This document shows positions 25,818-34,060 of a stretch of 64,000 bases of DNA, piece by piece. The notes below the pieces were generated by a model. It saw only the letters and a list, made by a program, of their open reading frames with translations, was not told the DNA's origin and did no database searches. Source of the stretch: CAVDHB01 sp963608705 (GTDB taxonomy: Bacteria > Bacteroidota > Bacteroidia > Bacteroidales > Bacteroidaceae); the NCBI GenBank assembly GCA_963608705.1, contig CAVDHB010000027.1, forward strand, positions 124,001 through 188,000. The letters are read 5' to 3'. How positions within the stretch are numbered: the stretch's first letter is position 1; each line of letters starts with the position of its first letter. The translations under genes and the position numbers were made by a program.

Positions 25818-27374
25818 TCAGGCAATCAGCCAATGTCCGATGGTGCGCTTTTCGCTGTCGAAGTTGATGCCCACCTTTACAAGTTTGCGACCATCAGTGG
25901 TATATTTTATCAAATAATCCTTATCGTCAATCTGCTTGATAGCTTCCTCCGCAGGCCGGTCATACTTCAATTCTATGACGAAGATGGTGTCTTTCGTCTT
26001 CAACACCGCATCCGTCCGACCTATGGCACTATCCTCTTCCACACGGATATATTCACCCATGAGATTGAATATGAGATAGAATATCGTCTGGAAGTCTTTC
26101 TCATTCTTGTTCGACAGGCGGTTTGAGATGCCTGCCAAGTAGGCTTTCATTTCCTCCAAAGCCCCGTTCATGTCGTCCTTCACCAAATGTCTGAGGAACT
26201 TAATGATGAAACCACGGTTGTCTCTACCTATGGGTGAGAGGTAATTGGGGGCAAGAGAATTGAGCATACCTATGCGCACCTCGCTGTTAGGATACCCGAG
26301 TTTATATGTCTTGAACATCGGGTCATATCCCTTTATGGTAAGATACCCACTCTGATACAACAATGGCAGTGGAGACTGCATGTGTTCTGGCGACACATCA
26401 AAGTCGGGTATCGTCGCATCTTCATCCTCAACTTCCATCGCATTGACATTGTATTTTTGCAATATCTTTATAAGATAGGTTGGCGTACCCGAATCGAACC
26501 AATACGGCGATATAACCTTGTTGTTCAACGCTTTTATCAGACTGAACGGGTTATACACATCTTCCCCATTCGCACTGAAATGGTAGCCGTCATAATAGTC
26601 ACGCAGTTCGGCCATCACATCGTCATAGCCACGGTGCATGTATGCGGCAAGACCTTCCACATCCGGCTTCATCTCGTGCTCCAACTCATGCTTGCTGATG
26701 CCGCAAATGGCTGAGTACTGGTCGAGCAAGCTTATATTATTAATGTTGTTAAGCTCGCTAAAGATGCTCAGTTGTGAGAACTTAGTAATGCCAGTAATGA
26801 AAACAAACTCAAGGTAAGGGTCGAGCGACTTTATAGGACTATAAAAGTTCTGCATGATTTTGCGCAGCTCATCCAGCGTATTGTCTTCATCTATTACGTC
26901 TAAAAGAGGGGCATCATATTCGTCGATTATGAGGGCCACTTTCCGTCCGGTTTGCTGATAAAGGGTTCTTGTAAGCCTGTCAAAGCGTATGCTTGGATCA
27001 CTCAACGATGTTCCTATGCCATAAGTCTTTTCATACTCATGCAACATATAGTCGAGATGGCCGATTAATCCTTCTTTATCTAAATGCTTTCCACGACTCA
27101 TATCAAAATGCAGCACAGGACGCTTCACCCATTCCTTCTCCACCGTCGAGATATACAGCCCATCGAAAAGCTCCTTTCGGCCTTCGAAATAGCTGTGTAG
27201 CGTCGAAGCGAGCAACGACTTTCCGAATCGCCGTGGACGACTCAGAAATATATACTTACCACCACTGTGGGTGAGTTCGTATATATACTTGGTCTTGTCT
27301 ACATAGAGATAATTGTCCTCACGTAGCTTTGAGAATGTCTGAATGCCTACTGGATAAAGCCTTTCCTTCATCAT
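25818..27374 (-). CDS. AAA-ATPase-like / PD-(D/E)XK nuclease protein
   Basis: A 518-residue protein with an AAA-ATPase_like domain (residues ~5-290) and a C-terminal PD-(D/E)XK nuclease-like domain (PDDEXK_9 type, ~400-515). Walker A is degenerate but recognisable, SRPRRFGKS (45-53); IIDEYDAPLLD is the Walker B. The nuclease motif is GRTDAV ... FVIELK near residues 450-475. Such proteins are abundant, often multicopy, in Bacteroidetes; they may act in defence or as selfish DNA, but no function is proven. The start may be either of the two adjacent Met codons. A paralogue is at 41383 and a 3' remnant at 17935. Confidence 0.88.
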   Translation of the reverse strand: MMKERLYPVGIQTFSKLREDNYLYVDKTKYIYELTHSGGKYIFLSRPRRFGKSLLASTLHSYFEGRKELFDGLYISTVEKEWVKRPVLHFDMSRGKHLDKEGLIGHLDYMLHEYEKTYGIGTSLSDPSIRFDRLTRTLYQQTGRKVALIIDEYDAPLLDVIDEDNTLDELRKIMQNFYSPIKSLDPYLEFVFITGITKFSQLSIFSELNNINNISLLDQYSAICGISKHELEHEMKPDVEGLAAYMHRGYDDVMAELRDYYDGYHFSANGEDVYNPFSLIKALNNKVISPYWFDSGTPTYLIKILQKYNVNAMEVEDEDATIPDFDVSPEHMQSPLPLLYQSGYLTIKGYDPMFKTYKLGYPNSEVRIGMLNSLAPNYLSPIGRDNRGFIIKFLRHLVKDDMNGALEEMKAYLAGISNRLSNKNEKDFQTIFYLIFNLMGEYIRVEEDSAIGRTDAVLKTKDTIFVIELKYDRPAEEAIKQIDDKDYLIKYTTDGRKLVKVGINFDSEKRTIGHWLIA

Positions 27375-27391
27375 GTCACTTTTTTATTCCA

Positions 27392-27399
27392 CAAAGATA
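27392..27399 (-). promoter_or_regulatory. -7 box for the AAA-ATPase gene
   Basis: TATCTTTG on the minus strand, 17 bases before the ATG at 27374. Confidence 0.5.
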
Positions 27400-27464
27400 G
27401 CTCATAAATATCACAACAGCAAATAAACCTTGTATTAATTTGTCAGACTGCTCCATGAAGGAAA

Positions 27465-27495
27465 CAGCAGCCCGTCTGATTCAGACGAACTGCTG
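27465..27495 (-). terminator. Hairpin after the double-GH43 gene
   Basis: CAGCAG-CGTCTGA pairs with TCAGACG-CTGCTG around a 1-base centre and small internal bulges, 55 bases after the GH43 stop. Confidence 0.55.
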
Positions 27496-27549
27496 TCAAC
27501 GGATTGATCATATCCTATATGTTTTCTTTATGTACTGCGTCTGAAAAGA

Positions 27550-30003
27550 TTATTTCATCTTGTCGTAGTCTAATTTCCAGTGTTCAGCGAGGTGCCGTGC
27601 TTCACTTTCAGTTAGCTGGATGATAGCCCCATGCTTAGGTTCGGTGAAGTTGGTGGTCTTCATCACGCCCTCATTAAAGTGCTTGAGGTCGGTGAAGTTC
27701 ACGAAATCCGATGTCTCGGAGAACCCGAAGTTGTGCTTCTTCAGTCCGAAACAGTCGTACATCAGTACCCACTTTCCGTCTTTACCAATTCGCTTCCATA
27801 CGTTCGGAGCTTCACAGGATTTGGGTTCGGGGTCGTACCAACGTGCGTCATACTGCCAAGGACCGTGTGGTGTGTCGCTCGTAGCGTGCTTTATGCCCGA
27901 CTGGCCATCGTGTGCCACATAGAAGAGGTGGTATTTGCCGTTGGCGAAAGTTATGTCACCATCAATGGCGGTTATCTTCTCGTCGGGATACTGATAGAGT
28001 ATCTGGGGCGCAGACTCCAGTTTGTCATAGTCATCGTTGACGTATGCGTAGTACAAGCGGTTGGGTTCGTTGCCGAAACGCATCGTGAAATACAGCATCA
28101 GCTTGCCTTTTTGTGGGTCGTAGATGGTCTCTGGAGCCCACGCACAGCCTATCTCCTTATACTCTGAAGACAGCTTCGTGAAGTCGATGATGGTGCGTTT
28201 CCAGTTCACCAAGTCCCATGATTTCATCAATATCAGGTCACGGTTGTTGCCCCAACCATACTTCTTTCCGTCACGCTCCCACTCGGTCGTGCGGTATCCG
28301 TCACGCTTTGCGTAGATGTGAAGGTCGGTCATGGAGAGGTAGAACGCCCCGTCTGGACCACGGTAGATATGTGGATCACGTATGCCACGCTGCTCAGCTA
28401 TGGTGTCGCCAGCCATGATTGGCTTGCCGTCGTTCAGTGCTGTGAAAGTGTAGCCGTCACGGCTGAGTGCCGCATGTAGGCTGTGGTCGGCATCTTGATG
28501 GAACACCATCAGGTAGGCAGCCATGTCTTTCTCCTGTGGCACTGCGTTCTTATAGCGAAAGTGATGGAACTTTGCCACGCCCTTACCCATAGACACAAGT
28601 GCAGGACGGAGGGCATAGAAGCCACCGAAGTTGTTGTGATTGAGTGAACTGACATCAATGTTGTCGGCTACGGTCGTCCACTCTTTGCCGTCCTTGCTGG
28701 CTTCTATCTTCAGATTGTTGCCACGGTTGTGCAGACGTATGGTCAGCTTCTTGCCGAGCTTGTTCACCTTAGTCCAGTGCTTCTCTTTGTTCTTGTATAT
28801 ATAATAGGTATGTCCGTCAGTAGTCAGACCTGCGTATGCCTTGTCGCTATAATAGAGTATGAGTCCTGCGGTGTTGCCCTTGCCCACCTCAATATCAGCC
28901 TGTACGGTATAGTTTTTGTCCGTCGGCGTGACAAGAAGCAGCCGTCCATCGGCAGGAGACTTGCCCTTTGCCTTCATTTTCAATGAGCCTTTGCCTATGG
29001 TAAGGGCGTTGGGGGCATACTCTTTCCAGAACGTCCATTGCAGTCCGAGACGTTCTTCGGTGAAGTCATCCGACAGTTTCATTGCTCTCGCCTTTATCTC
29101 CGTGTTCTCTGGAAGAGATGTTTGCGTAGTCTTAGTGCGGTACCATCCATCGGCAGTCCACTCAATCGGCTCAATCAGAGTTGAGCGTCCGAGGGAGTGA
29201 TAGCCGTTTGCGTAGGCATGATACACTATCCACCAGTTGCCGTTCACATCGTCCACGAGAGTGCCATGTCCCTTCGACCACCAGTTGTCCGTTGCGCTGT
29301 AAGTGTGTACTATGGGGTTGTAGGGTGAGTTCTCCCACGGTCCTTCTATATTCTTGGCACGTGCGCTCACCGCCATGTGACTTGTGGCAGGTCCCGCCGT
29401 TCCACCTTCAGCAGAGGTGAGATAATAGTATCCATTGTGATAAGTCAGCTTCGGCGATTCGAGACACATACACTCCGTCACCCATTTGTCGGGATAACGC
29501 CATCCGTCATATACCTTTTTCTTCTCGCCGATGGTACTCAGTCCGTCATCGGACAGACGTATCACCTCCCCTTTGTCCACGAACAGGTAGCGTTTCCCAT
29601 CGGGTGTCGCCACGTGACCGGGGTCAATGCCTTTCACTTTCAGGTCGATTGGCTTGCTCCACGGGCCACGTATGTTATCGGCATAGATAACATAATTTGT
29701 ACCATTGGACGGGAAATAGAGGTAGAACTTGTTTTTATACTTGATTAAGTCGGGTGCCATTGCCGAGCCACGGTATTCAGGACAGGCTCTTACGATTGGC
29801 TCCCAGTTCACCAAGTCGGTGGAATGCCATATCAAAAAGCCGGGTTGATAATAGAAAGGCGAGTGTGTCATGTAGTAATCCTTTCCGTCCCTGACTATTG
29901 AAGGGTCGGGATAGTCGCCCGTGAGCACCGCCTTGGGATAGGTCTGTGCCATTGCCGTCAGTGCCAACAGCACCACAGAAAGCAATGAAATGATACGTTT
30001 CAT
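27550..30003 (-). CDS. Double-domain GH43 glycosidase
   Basis: An 817-residue secreted protein (signal peptide 1-19, ALTAMAQ). Three modules: an N-terminal GH43 beta-propeller (about 25-300) with base D33 in GDYPDPS, modulator D127 in GIDPGH and acid E182 in CLESPKL; a beta-sandwich (about 310-485) typical of GH43 partners; and a second GH43-like propeller (about 495-800) with IRDPHI (D543), IDGDI (D681 or D683) and CEAPNV (E731). Both triads look intact, so one chain may carry two activities, for example beta-xylosidase/alpha-L-arabinofuranosidase and an exo-galactosidase-type subfamily. It is divergently oriented from the DUF5063 operon. Confidence 0.88.
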   Translation of the reverse strand: MKRIISLLSVVLLALTAMAQTYPKAVLTGDYPDPSIVRDGKDYYMTHSPFYYQPGFLIWHSTDLVNWEPIVRACPEYRGSAMAPDLIKYKNKFYLYFPSNGTNYVIYADNIRGPWSKPIDLKVKGIDPGHVATPDGKRYLFVDKGEVIRLSDDGLSTIGEKKKVYDGWRYPDKWVTECMCLESPKLTYHNGYYYLTSAEGGTAGPATSHMAVSARAKNIEGPWENSPYNPIVHTYSATDNWWSKGHGTLVDDVNGNWWIVYHAYANGYHSLGRSTLIEPIEWTADGWYRTKTTQTSLPENTEIKARAMKLSDDFTEERLGLQWTFWKEYAPNALTIGKGSLKMKAKGKSPADGRLLLVTPTDKNYTVQADIEVGKGNTAGLILYYSDKAYAGLTTDGHTYYIYKNKEKHWTKVNKLGKKLTIRLHNRGNNLKIEASKDGKEWTTVADNIDVSSLNHNNFGGFYALRPALVSMGKGVAKFHHFRYKNAVPQEKDMAAYLMVFHQDADHSLHAALSRDGYTFTALNDGKPIMAGDTIAEQRGIRDPHIYRGPDGAFYLSMTDLHIYAKRDGYRTTEWERDGKKYGWGNNRDLILMKSWDLVNWKRTIIDFTKLSSEYKEIGCAWAPETIYDPQKGKLMLYFTMRFGNEPNRLYYAYVNDDYDKLESAPQILYQYPDEKITAIDGDITFANGKYHLFYVAHDGQSGIKHATSDTPHGPWQYDARWYDPEPKSCEAPNVWKRIGKDGKWVLMYDCFGLKKHNFGFSETSDFVNFTDLKHFNEGVMKTTNFTEPKHGAIIQLTESEARHLAEHWKLDYDKMK

Positions 30004-30052
30004 GTTTGATAATAGTTGGTTAATGTTTGATAATTCTACGGTTTCTCGTTTG

Positions 30053-30060
30053 CAAATATA
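30053..30060 (-). promoter_or_regulatory. -7 box for the double-GH43 gene
   Basis: TATATTTG on the minus strand (TAnnTTTG), 49 bases before the ATG. Of the 317-base gap 30004-30320, only this box and the divergent promoter at 30237 are recognisable. Confidence 0.5.
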
Positions 30061-30236
30061 ACGATTATTTTCGGGAAACGCACACCTTTTGCAGGAAACA
30101 TACGTTATAGCTTAATGTTATGTAATTTCACCAACGGGGGTCTTCGAGATTTCGGACAATATTATCCAGACGGTCAATCAACCGATGCTTTTCAATATCT
30201 TTATGAACGCTTCTCCGTAAAAAGGGGCTTATTCAT

Positions 30237-30267
30237 TTTGCGCTACAGTCTATTTGCAGTATCTTTG
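30237..30267 (+). promoter_or_regulatory. Promoter of the DUF5063 - ung operon
   Basis: TTTG at 30237-30240, a 19-base spacer, then TATCTTTG at 30260-30267: a full match to the Bacteroides -33/-7 consensus. The ATG follows at 30321. Confidence 0.65.
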
Positions 30268-30320
30268 CAACCAAATACGAGTGACCGAGGCGCATCCGCC
30301 ATCAGTCCTATCAGAAGAAT

Positions 30321-30878
30321 ATGAATAGCGCAATAGATAATAAATCATTTGTGTACCAAAAAGAAACGGTGGAGTTCGTGACCATCGCCGCACAATACTG
30401 TGTGTTTCTCGAGCAGTCCACCTCCCGTACACGGAAGGACTTCGTAGGCACGTTGCTCAAACTGCTTCCTCTATTGTATGTGAAAGCGACGCTGCTTCCC
30501 AAGTGTGAAGCACTGGGTGCTTTCCCCGTGGAGGAACTTGTGAAAGAAGGCGATTACGAGTTCATACGCACCAACGCGGCACAGATCATGGGCGAACAGG
30601 ACGACTATCTTGACGTGTTTGTGCAGGACATGAAGTACAGCGACAGACCCATTGTAAAGAACATTTCCGAGGACTTGGCAGACATCTATCAAGACGTGCG
30701 GAACTTTGTGGGCATATATAAGATCGGGTACGAAGAGACCATGTACGACGCCATCGCCAAGGTAAGAGAAAATTTCGAGTTGTATTGGGGGCAGACATTG
30801 GTGAACACCCTCCGGGCACTCCATGACGTATATTATAACCAGCAGATAGAAGGTGAAGATAATAAAGACGAAGATTGA
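30321..30878 (+). CDS. DUF5063 domain protein
   Basis: A 185-residue acidic soluble protein that starts the operon (MNSAIDNKSFVYQKETVEFV). It matches the small helical DUF5063 family of Bacteroidetes, with blocks VTIAAQYCVFLEQ, LLKLLPLLYVKATLLP and EDLADIYQDVRNFVGIYK. The function is unknown; it has no signal peptide or membrane segment. Its 3' end overlaps the next gene by 26 bases. In related genomes this family commonly precedes the same RNase D-like gene, as far as I recall, suggesting a linked role in nucleic acid processing. Confidence 0.8.
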   Translation: MNSAIDNKSFVYQKETVEFVTIAAQYCVFLEQSTSRTRKDFVGTLLKLLPLLYVKATLLPKCEALGAFPVEELVKEGDYEFIRTNAAQIMGEQDDYLDVFVQDMKYSDRPIVKNISEDLADIYQDVRNFVGIYKIGYEETMYDAIAKVRENFELYWGQTLVNTLRALHDVYYNQQIEGEDNKDED

Positions 30879-31530
30879 CAAGAAGGAAATCGGAGGAATG
30901 CCGGTAGTGGCTTTCCCGGGGAAGATAGTGGTAATTGACACGATAGCGGAAGCGGAGAAAGCCGTCGCCTATCTGTTGAAACAACCCTATGTGGGACTGG
31001 ACACGGAGACACGTCCCTCCTTCCGGAAAGGACACAGCAACAAGGTGGCATTGATGCAAGTGTGTGTGGGTGACGAGATTTGCTTTCTCTTCCGTCTGAA
31101 CCGGTTAGGACTCATCCAGCCCCTGCGTACATTGATGGAACAGACGAAGCCTCTTAAGATTGGTGTCTCGCTGAAAGACGACATTCTCTCTCTGCACCGG
31201 CTGGTAGAAGGATTTCAGCCGGGAGGCATCATCGAACTACAGACGAGGGTGAAGGAAATAGGCATCGAGGACATGAGCTTGCAAAAGCTCTACGCCAACT
31301 TCTTCCATCAGAAAATCTCCAAGACGCAGCAACTCAGCAACTGGGAGGCGAAAGAGCTGGGAGAACGCCAGCAACTCTACGCTGCCACGGACGCATGGGC
31401 CTGCATAAAGATTTACAACGAACTGGACAAGCTGGAAAATAACGGAAGTTACAAGCTGGTTCACACCCCGGAGACTTCGACACAGACAGACACATCCAAG
31501 AACGAAAAAGAAAAGGTACAACATGTATAA
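30853..31530 (+). CDS. RNase D-like 3'-5' exonuclease
   Basis: A 225-residue single-domain DEDDy exonuclease starting at GTG inside the preceding gene. The Exo motifs are visible: VGLDTETRPSF (D, E), IGVSLKDDILSLH (D) and YAATDAWACIKIY (Y and D). No HRDC domain follows, unlike classic RNase D. Probable substrate is structured RNA or single-stranded DNA. A GTG start at 30853 gives an N-terminus (KIIKTKIDKKEI) in line with the family; the next Met (MPVVAF) would trim 15 residues. It overlaps the methyltransferase gene by eight bases. Confidence 0.87.
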   Translation: MKIIKTKIDKKEIGGMPVVAFPGKIVVIDTIAEAEKAVAYLLKQPYVGLDTETRPSFRKGHSNKVALMQVCVGDEICFLFRLNRLGLIQPLRTLMEQTKPLKIGVSLKDDILSLHRLVEGFQPGGIIELQTRVKEIGIEDMSLQKLYANFFHQKISKTQQLSNWEAKELGERQQLYAATDAWACIKIYNELDKLENNGSYKLVHTPETSTQTDTSKNEKEKVQHV

Positions 31531-32713
31531 AAACATATATCTAAGGAAAGGCAAGGAAGCCTCTTTGCTGCGTTTCCACCCGTGGGTTTTCTCAGGAGCC
31601 ATACACCATATCGACGGACAGCCCGAAGAAGGTGAACTGGTACGTGTGCTGGACATGGGAGGAAACTTTCTGGCCGTGGGGCATTACCAGATAGGAAGCA
31701 TCACGGTGCGTGTGTTGAGTTTCAAGGACATAGAGATAACGCCGGATTTCTGGACAAACCGTATCCACCAAGCCTACGAGGTACGCAAAGCCATCGGCAT
31801 CGCGGACAGAGCGGACACTGACGCTTTCCGTCTGGTACACGGAGAAGGAGACAACCTGCCCGGACTGGTGGTAGACATCTATGGAGACACCGCCGTAATG
31901 CAGGCCCATTCCGTAGGCATCCACTGCGTACGGAAGGATATCGCCAACGCCATCATAAAGGCCACGGAAGGAAGAGTGAGCAATGTCTATTACAAAAGTG
32001 ACACGACCCTGCCCTTCAAGGCTGACTTGGATGAAGGAGACAAAGACGGTTTCCTCATAGGACAGACGGACAACAACATAGCGCAGGAATACGGACTGAA
32101 ATTCTATGTGGACTGGTTGAGAGGACAGAAAACAGGATTCTTCGTAGACCAGCGCGAAAACCGCCGATTGTTGGAACATTATGCCAAAGGACGGGACGTG
32201 CTGAACATGTTCTGCTATACGGGTGGTTTCTCCTTCTATGCGATGCGAGGACAAGCCCATATCGTGCACTCGGTGGACAGTTCCGCCAAGGCCGTGGAGC
32301 TGACAAACCGCAACATCAACTTGAATTTCCCGGACGACAGCCGTCATCAAGCCTTTGCGGAGGACGCTTTCAAATACCTGGACTCCATGCAAGACGGACA
32401 ATATGACCTGATTATACTGGATCCGCCAGCTTTCGCCAAGCACCGTCAAGCGTTGCACAACGCCTTGAAGGGCTATACACGGCTCAATGCCAAGGCGTTC
32501 GCTAAAATCCGTAAAGGCGGCATACTTTTCACGTTCAGTTGCTCGCAGGTGGTGACGAAAGACAACTTCCGCAACGCCATCTTCACCGCAGCTGCGCAAA
32601 GTGGACGAAATGTCAGAATCCTGCACCAACTCCATCAGCCCGCCGACCATCCTGTCAACATCTATCATCCGGAAGGGGAATATTTGAAAGGACTGGTGCT
32701 TTACGTGGAATAA
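31523..32713 (+). CDS. SAM-dependent 23S rRNA m5C methyltransferase, RlmI type
   Basis: A 396-residue protein with an N-terminal PUA domain (MYKNIYLRKGKEASLLRFHP, about 1-80), an EEHEE linker and a Rossmann methyltransferase domain: MFCYTGGFSFYAM is the SAM site, SVDSSAKAVELTN motif II, LIILDPPAFAK motif IV and TFSCSQ motif VI with its catalytic Cys. It belongs to the RlmI/YccW group that methylates C1962 of 23S rRNA. Start and stop overlaps with the upstream gene point to one operon. Confidence 0.9.
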   Translation: MYKNIYLRKGKEASLLRFHPWVFSGAIHHIDGQPEEGELVRVLDMGGNFLAVGHYQIGSITVRVLSFKDIEITPDFWTNRIHQAYEVRKAIGIADRADTDAFRLVHGEGDNLPGLVVDIYGDTAVMQAHSVGIHCVRKDIANAIIKATEGRVSNVYYKSDTTLPFKADLDEGDKDGFLIGQTDNNIAQEYGLKFYVDWLRGQKTGFFVDQRENRRLLEHYAKGRDVLNMFCYTGGFSFYAMRGQAHIVHSVDSSAKAVELTNRNINLNFPDDSRHQAFAEDAFKYLDSMQDGQYDLIILDPPAFAKHRQALHNALKGYTRLNAKAFAKIRKGGILFTFSCSQVVTKDNFRNAIFTAAAQSGRNVRILHQLHQPADHPVNIYHPEGEYLKGLVLYVE

Positions 32714-32756
32714 GGCATGTTTTTTGCAGTGTCCTTTAAGGAAAGGAACTATCAAA

Positions 32757-33350
32757 ATGAACGAGAACAGAATAAGATTGAAAGTGCTGGGACTGTCCAA
32801 GGGGACCATGCACGAGAATATGTATATCCTCATCTTGCAAGAGATGGGAGGCGACCGAAAGATTCCGATTATCATCGGGCAGTCTGAAGCACAGGCCATC
32901 GCCTTGAAGACCCGCCATGTACCGTTGGAACGTCCCATGGTACAGGATTTGTTCAAGAAACTGACCGACGCTTTCGACATCACCCTGCGGGATGTGTATA
33001 TATATAAGGTGGACAACGGGGTATATTACTCCTACTTGGAACTGGAACATGACGGTTTGGAGACGGACATAGACGCCCGAAGCTCGGACGCTATCGCCTT
33101 GGCACTGACCTATAACTGCCCCATCTATACCAGCGATGTACTGCTCGAACGGCAGTATATGCGTGAGAATGACGGCGGACTCTCCATCCCCATCAACACC
33201 CTGGACGTACAGGCTTTGAAGGAAGCCCTGGAACGTGCCGTGAAAGACGAGAATTATGAGATGGCCTCTTTGTTGAGAGATGAAATAAACAAAAGGCTTG
33301 CGAAGAAACCGTCCGCAGGAAACAGAGAAGGAGAACCTAACGCATTATGA
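32757..33350 (+). CDS. Bifunctional nuclease family protein with UVR motif
   Basis: A 197-residue protein: DUF151/BFN domain (about 1-140; MYILILQEMGGDRKIPIIIG, EAQAIALK, ARSSDAIALAL) followed by a C-terminal UvrB/UvrC (UVR) motif (LERAVKDENYEMASLLRDEI). BFN proteins from plants have RNase and DNase activity; bacterial roles are not settled. The start ATG is 32757 (MNENRIRLKVLGL); the frame is open 11 codons further up only through a TTG. The stop overlaps rsmE (ATGA). Confidence 0.87.
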   Translation: MNENRIRLKVLGLSKGTMHENMYILILQEMGGDRKIPIIIGQSEAQAIALKTRHVPLERPMVQDLFKKLTDAFDITLRDVYIYKVDNGVYYSYLELEHDGLETDIDARSSDAIALALTYNCPIYTSDVLLERQYMRENDGGLSIPINTLDVQALKEALERAVKDENYEMASLLRDEINKRLAKKPSAGNREGEPNAL

Positions 33351-34060
33351 AAGAAGTACATTTCTTCTATGCCCCGGAAGCGGAAAAGGGTGAACTGCCT
33401 GAAGAAGAAGCCAAACACTGCACAAGAGTGCTAAGACTGTCCATCGGTGACGAGATTCACCTGACAGACGGAAAGGGATTCTTCTACAAGGCACTCATCA
33501 CCACGGCCACGCCTAAACGCTGCTTGTACCGCATAGAGGAGAAACAAGCCTATCAAAAGCCATGGAAAGCGAACCTCTGCCTGGCCATGGCTCCCACCAA
33601 AAACATGGACAGGACAGAGTGGCTGGCCGAGAAGGCCACGGAAATAGGGCTGGACAAGCTTTACTTCCTTGATTGTCAATTTTCCGAACGCACGGTCATC
33701 AAAACCGAACGCATTCGGAAAATTGTCGTTTCTGCCATGAAGCAAAGCCAGAAAGGATTCCTGCCGGAAGTGCATGAGATGCAGTCTTTCAAGCATTTCA
33801 TGGAGACTGTAGGCCAGTCTTTTAAAGGCGGAAAGTATATCGCCCATTGTTACGAGGGAGACAAAAAGCCTCTTTACCAAGCCTTGCATACAGGTATGGA
33901 CAGCTTGGTCTTGGTGGGACCAGAAGGGGACTTCAGCATAGACGAGGTGAAGATGGCCGAGGCCAACGGTTTTGAACCAATCAGCTTGGGAAAGAGCCGT
34001 CTACGCACAGAGACCGCAGCCTTGGTAGCCGTACATACCATGAACCTAATCAATCAATGA
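33347..34060 (+). CDS. rsmE: 16S rRNA m3U1498 methyltransferase RsmE
   Basis: A 237-residue SPOUT methyltransferase. The N-terminal PUA-like part (EAKHCTRVLRLSIGDEIHLT) is followed by the knotted domain with LVLVGPEGDFSIDEV and the C-terminal LGKSRLRTETAAL motif that binds SAM. It methylates U1498 of 16S rRNA in the 30S subunit. It is coupled by ATGA overlaps on both sides, so the downstream lipoprotein is made from the same message. Confidence 0.95.
   Translation: MKEVHFFYAPEAEKGELPEEEAKHCTRVLRLSIGDEIHLTDGKGFFYKALITTATPKRCLYRIEEKQAYQKPWKANLCLAMAPTKNMDRTEWLAEKATEIGLDKLYFLDCQFSERTVIKTERIRKIVVSAMKQSQKGFLPEVHEMQSFKHFMETVGQSFKGGKYIAHCYEGDKKPLYQALHTGMDSLVLVGPEGDFSIDEVKMAEANGFEPISLGKSRLRTETAALVAVHTMNLINQ

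Noticed and set aside
13696..30003. The whole glycosidase region as one integrative element
   Set aside because: No integrase, tRNA attachment site or matching outer repeats were found; only the inner 7.9-kb segment has flanking direct repeats.
32724..32756. Upstream TTG start for the BFN protein
   Set aside because: The ATG at 32757 gives the family N-terminus; the extension is unlike the family.
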